Shown here piece after piece: positions 63,601-64,000 of a stretch of DNA of 64,000 nucleotides. The position numbers and the translations under genes were made by a program. Origin of the DNA: Flavobacteriaceae bacterium (GTDB lineage Bacteria; Bacteroidota; Bacteroidia; Flavobacteriales; Flavobacteriaceae). The notes below the pieces were generated by a model. The model saw only the letters and a list, made by a program, of their open reading frames with translations. It searched no databases and was not told the origin of the DNA. The stretch spans positions 155,864 to 219,863 of the forward strand of contig JABXHN010000019.1 in assembly GCA_013373635.1 (NCBI GenBank). The letters run 5' to 3'. Within the stretch, counting starts at the first letter, position 1, and each line of letters opens with the position of its first letter.

Positions 63601-63816
63601 CCTATCAAGCTCACTAATAAACTAGGACACTTAAATTCTCTAGTTGGAATGGACGATTTCCCACCAACTGAGCAAGATGAAGCTGTTCGAGTGGAACTCA
63701 CTGAGAAAGTTGAAGCAGCACTTGAAATCTTTAATAAAACACTTAAAGAAGACGTGGATGCATTTAATGCAGAATTTAATTCAAGAGGATTAAAATTCTT
63801 GTTTGTGGAAGAATAA
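60700..63816 (+). CDS. VPS10/sortilin-like BNR-repeat secreted protein
   Basis: A complete 1038-residue exported protein. Signal peptide about 1-25 (NLVAQ). Residues about 45-740 form two beta-propeller-like sets of Asp-box repeats (KTTDAGTTW, KSIDAGKTW, KSTDGGKTW, RSEDGGETW, KDNGATW, TSDYGATWT and others), with GPFRGGRSAAVTGVPGQ at the start. The C-terminal part is a beta-sandwich (about 770-880) followed by an alpha-helical coiled region (about 890-1030). Annotated relatives are glycosyl hydrolases or sialidases, but catalytic residues are not certain. Paralogous to the protein at the left edge. No T9SS CTD is seen. Confidence 0.88.
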   Translation: MKKLTLISTFALVAMMVFPTQNLVAQRKRKAPTTNFDEQLYSSLEYRLVGPFRGGRSAAVTGVPGQDNLYYMGATGGGVWKTTDAGTTWENISDGFFGGSIGSVAVAPSDHNVIYVGGGEGTIRGNVSSGYGVYKSIDAGKTWDHIGLPNSRHIPRIRIHPTNPDIVYAAVLGNIYKPNNDRGVYKSTDGGKTWRKTLFANGQAGAVDLIIDPNNARVLYASTWRIQRTPYSMDSGGEGSALWKSTDAGETWTEISKNKGFAKGTLGIIGVTVSPVNSDRVWAIAENKEQGGLYRSEDGGETWTQINSERKLRQRAWYYTKVYADTQDLNTVYVMNVQYHKSTDGGKTFSTHNAPHGDHHDLWIAPENNQRMIIADDGGGQVSNDGGGTWSTYGNQPTAQFYRVTTDNSFPYKILAAQQDNSTVRINHRSSGRYISEDDWEATAGGESAHIAVDPLDNDIVYGGSYDGFLTRVNHKNETTRGINVWPDNPMGAGAEAMKYRFQWNFPIQFSRHNPKALYTLSNHVHRSTNEGQSWEVLSGDLTRNEPSKLKSSGGPITQDNTSVEYYGTLFAMDESPLKEGVLWVGSDDGLVHVSKDNGATWTNVTPKQMPTWAMVNSIDASHFDEGSAYIAATLYKEGDFRPYLYKTSDYGATWTTITSGIDAEHFTRVVRADPKRKGLLYAGTETGMYISFDDGTSWKPFQLNLPIVPITDLTIKDNNLIVATQGRALWIIDDLTVLHQLHSNTTDKAILYAPKDSYRTKGGGGRASKTAGTNHPNGVITHFYLPKEDSKVSLRFTNAAGDTIETYGTDEKKNKLKIKKGGNTFVWDTRGLGAKRLDGMILWWANLDGPKAVPGNYAVHLEVDGVSQKQDFKIVADPRTESSVDGMQQQYDFITKVNTTINKAHEAIETIRATNKQLAAFQKQYKDDESVSDLVEKAKAMADSLSEVEKTLYQTQNRSGQDPLNFPIKLTNKLGHLNSLVGMDDFPPTEQDEAVRVELTEKVEAALEIFNKTLKEDVDAFNAEFNSRGLKFLFVEE

Positions 63817-63839
63817 AATAAGTTAGATTTGCATCGAAT

Positions 63840-63913
63840 GGGGGATTAGCTCAGTTGGCTAGAGCGCTTGCCTGGCAGGCAAGAGGCCACCGGTTCGAAT
63901 CCGGTATTCTCCA
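63840..63913 (+). tRNA. tRNA-Ala (GGC anticodon)
   Basis: A 74-base cloverleaf: acceptor GGGGGAT with ATTCTCC (two G-T wobbles, including the alanine identity pair G3-T70), D-arm GCTC/GAGC, anticodon stem CTTGC/GCAAG with loop CTGGCAG (anticodon GGC), T-arm ACCGG-TTCGAAT-CCGGT, discriminator A. CCA is not encoded in full. Followed by a terminator. Confidence 0.95.
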
Positions 63914-63934
63914 CTTCAAATGCAACAAATAATT

Positions 63935-63961
63935 AAAGGCTTCCTCTGGGAGCCTTTTTTT
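63935..63961 (+). terminator. Intrinsic terminator after tRNA-Ala
   Basis: AAAGGCTTCC and GGGAGCCTTT pair over ten bases with one T-G wobble and a three-base loop, then a T-run. Can end transcription of the tRNA. Confidence 0.8.
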
Positions 63962-63963
63962 AC

Positions 63964-64000
63964 TTATATGACCCTGAGCACATTAACAACTTCTTTGTTC
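63964..64000 (-). CDS. Possible C-terminal end of a minus-strand gene, cut by the window
   Basis: From the right edge, one minus-strand frame reads NKEVVNVLRVI followed by TAA at 63966-63964. This is 11 codons only, so coding status cannot be shown. Noted because it would converge on the terminator. Confidence 0.25.
   Translation of the reverse strand, partial: NKEVVNVLRVI

Noticed and set aside
63841..63914. tRNA read as Gly or starting at 63841
   Set aside because: Anticodon in the seven-base loop is GGC (Ala); acceptor pairing needs the G at 63840, and the G3-T70 pair is the alanine identity element.
1..64000. Prophage, insertion sequence or integrative element
   Set aside because: No transposase, integrase or phage structural gene was found; the scars near 19.8 and 34.5 kb lack terminal repeats that I could recognise.

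Overview
The window is an AT-rich, densely packed chromosomal segment of a Bacteroidota bacterium, almost certainly a marine member of the Flavobacteriaceae. The signs are type IX secretion (T9SS) features (a giant adhesin ending in a gliding-motility-type C-terminal domain, PorP/SprF-like proteins, OmpA partner), TonB-dependent receptors, many short lipoproteins with relaxed lipoboxes, and repeated Bacteroidetes-type -7 promoter elements (TAnnTTTG) just upstream of genes. No phage, insertion sequence, CRISPR array or rRNA operon was seen; one tRNA-Ala(GGC) lies near the right edge.

Layout. 1-8 kb: a partial VPS10/BNR-repeat secreted protein, a nucleotide-sugar dehydrogenase, a probably 5'-truncated protein, a secreted serine hydrolase, a gene broken by a one-base frameshift in an A-run, and a FecA-like TonB receptor. 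8.2-14 kb: a cytoplasmic sucrose operon (MFS sugar symporter, fructokinase-type kinase, GH13_18 phosphorylase, amylosucrase). 14-19.2 kb: a lamin-tail-domain lipoprotein and an atypical TonB-type receptor, divergent from a secreted EEP nuclease; I suggest a nucleic-acid or phosphate scavenging unit. 19.2-34.6 kb: a cell-surface region with a truncated porP/sprF remnant, an outer-membrane barrel, a coiled-coil lipoprotein with a His/Asp/Gly repeat tail, a PAP2 phosphatase, a 2655-residue T9SS adhesin, its OmpA and PorP/SprF partners, and the leftover C-terminal domain of a second, deleted adhesin.

34.7-37.9 kb: a sugar-nucleotide pair (SDR epimerase, RmlA) and a secreted CarboxypepD_reg-like protein. 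37.9-40.6 kb: a metal operon (MntR/DtxR regulator, outer-membrane barrel, ZIP transporter, DUF2141) with a clear operator-like dyad. 40.6-48.3 kb: a polyprenyl synthetase and a TetR-controlled RND efflux system. 48.4-59.7 kb: housekeeping genes (aspS, ClC channel, cold-shock protein, tadA, DnaJ/TerB protein, HupE-like protein, dCMP deaminase, enoyl-CoA hydratase, NtrY-like kinase, bacilliredoxin, acyltransferase, hemH). 59.8-64 kb: a DUF1778/GNAT toxin-antitoxin pair with a palindromic operator over its promoter, a second full-length VPS10/BNR-repeat protein, and tRNA-Ala.

The features most worth following up are the metal operon with an outer-membrane barrel between the regulator and the ZIP transporter, the nuclease/receptor/lamin-tail trio, the decayed T9SS adhesin modules, the toxin-antitoxin operator and the bidirectional promoter built as a 14-bp inverted repeat between tadA and the DnaJ-domain gene.
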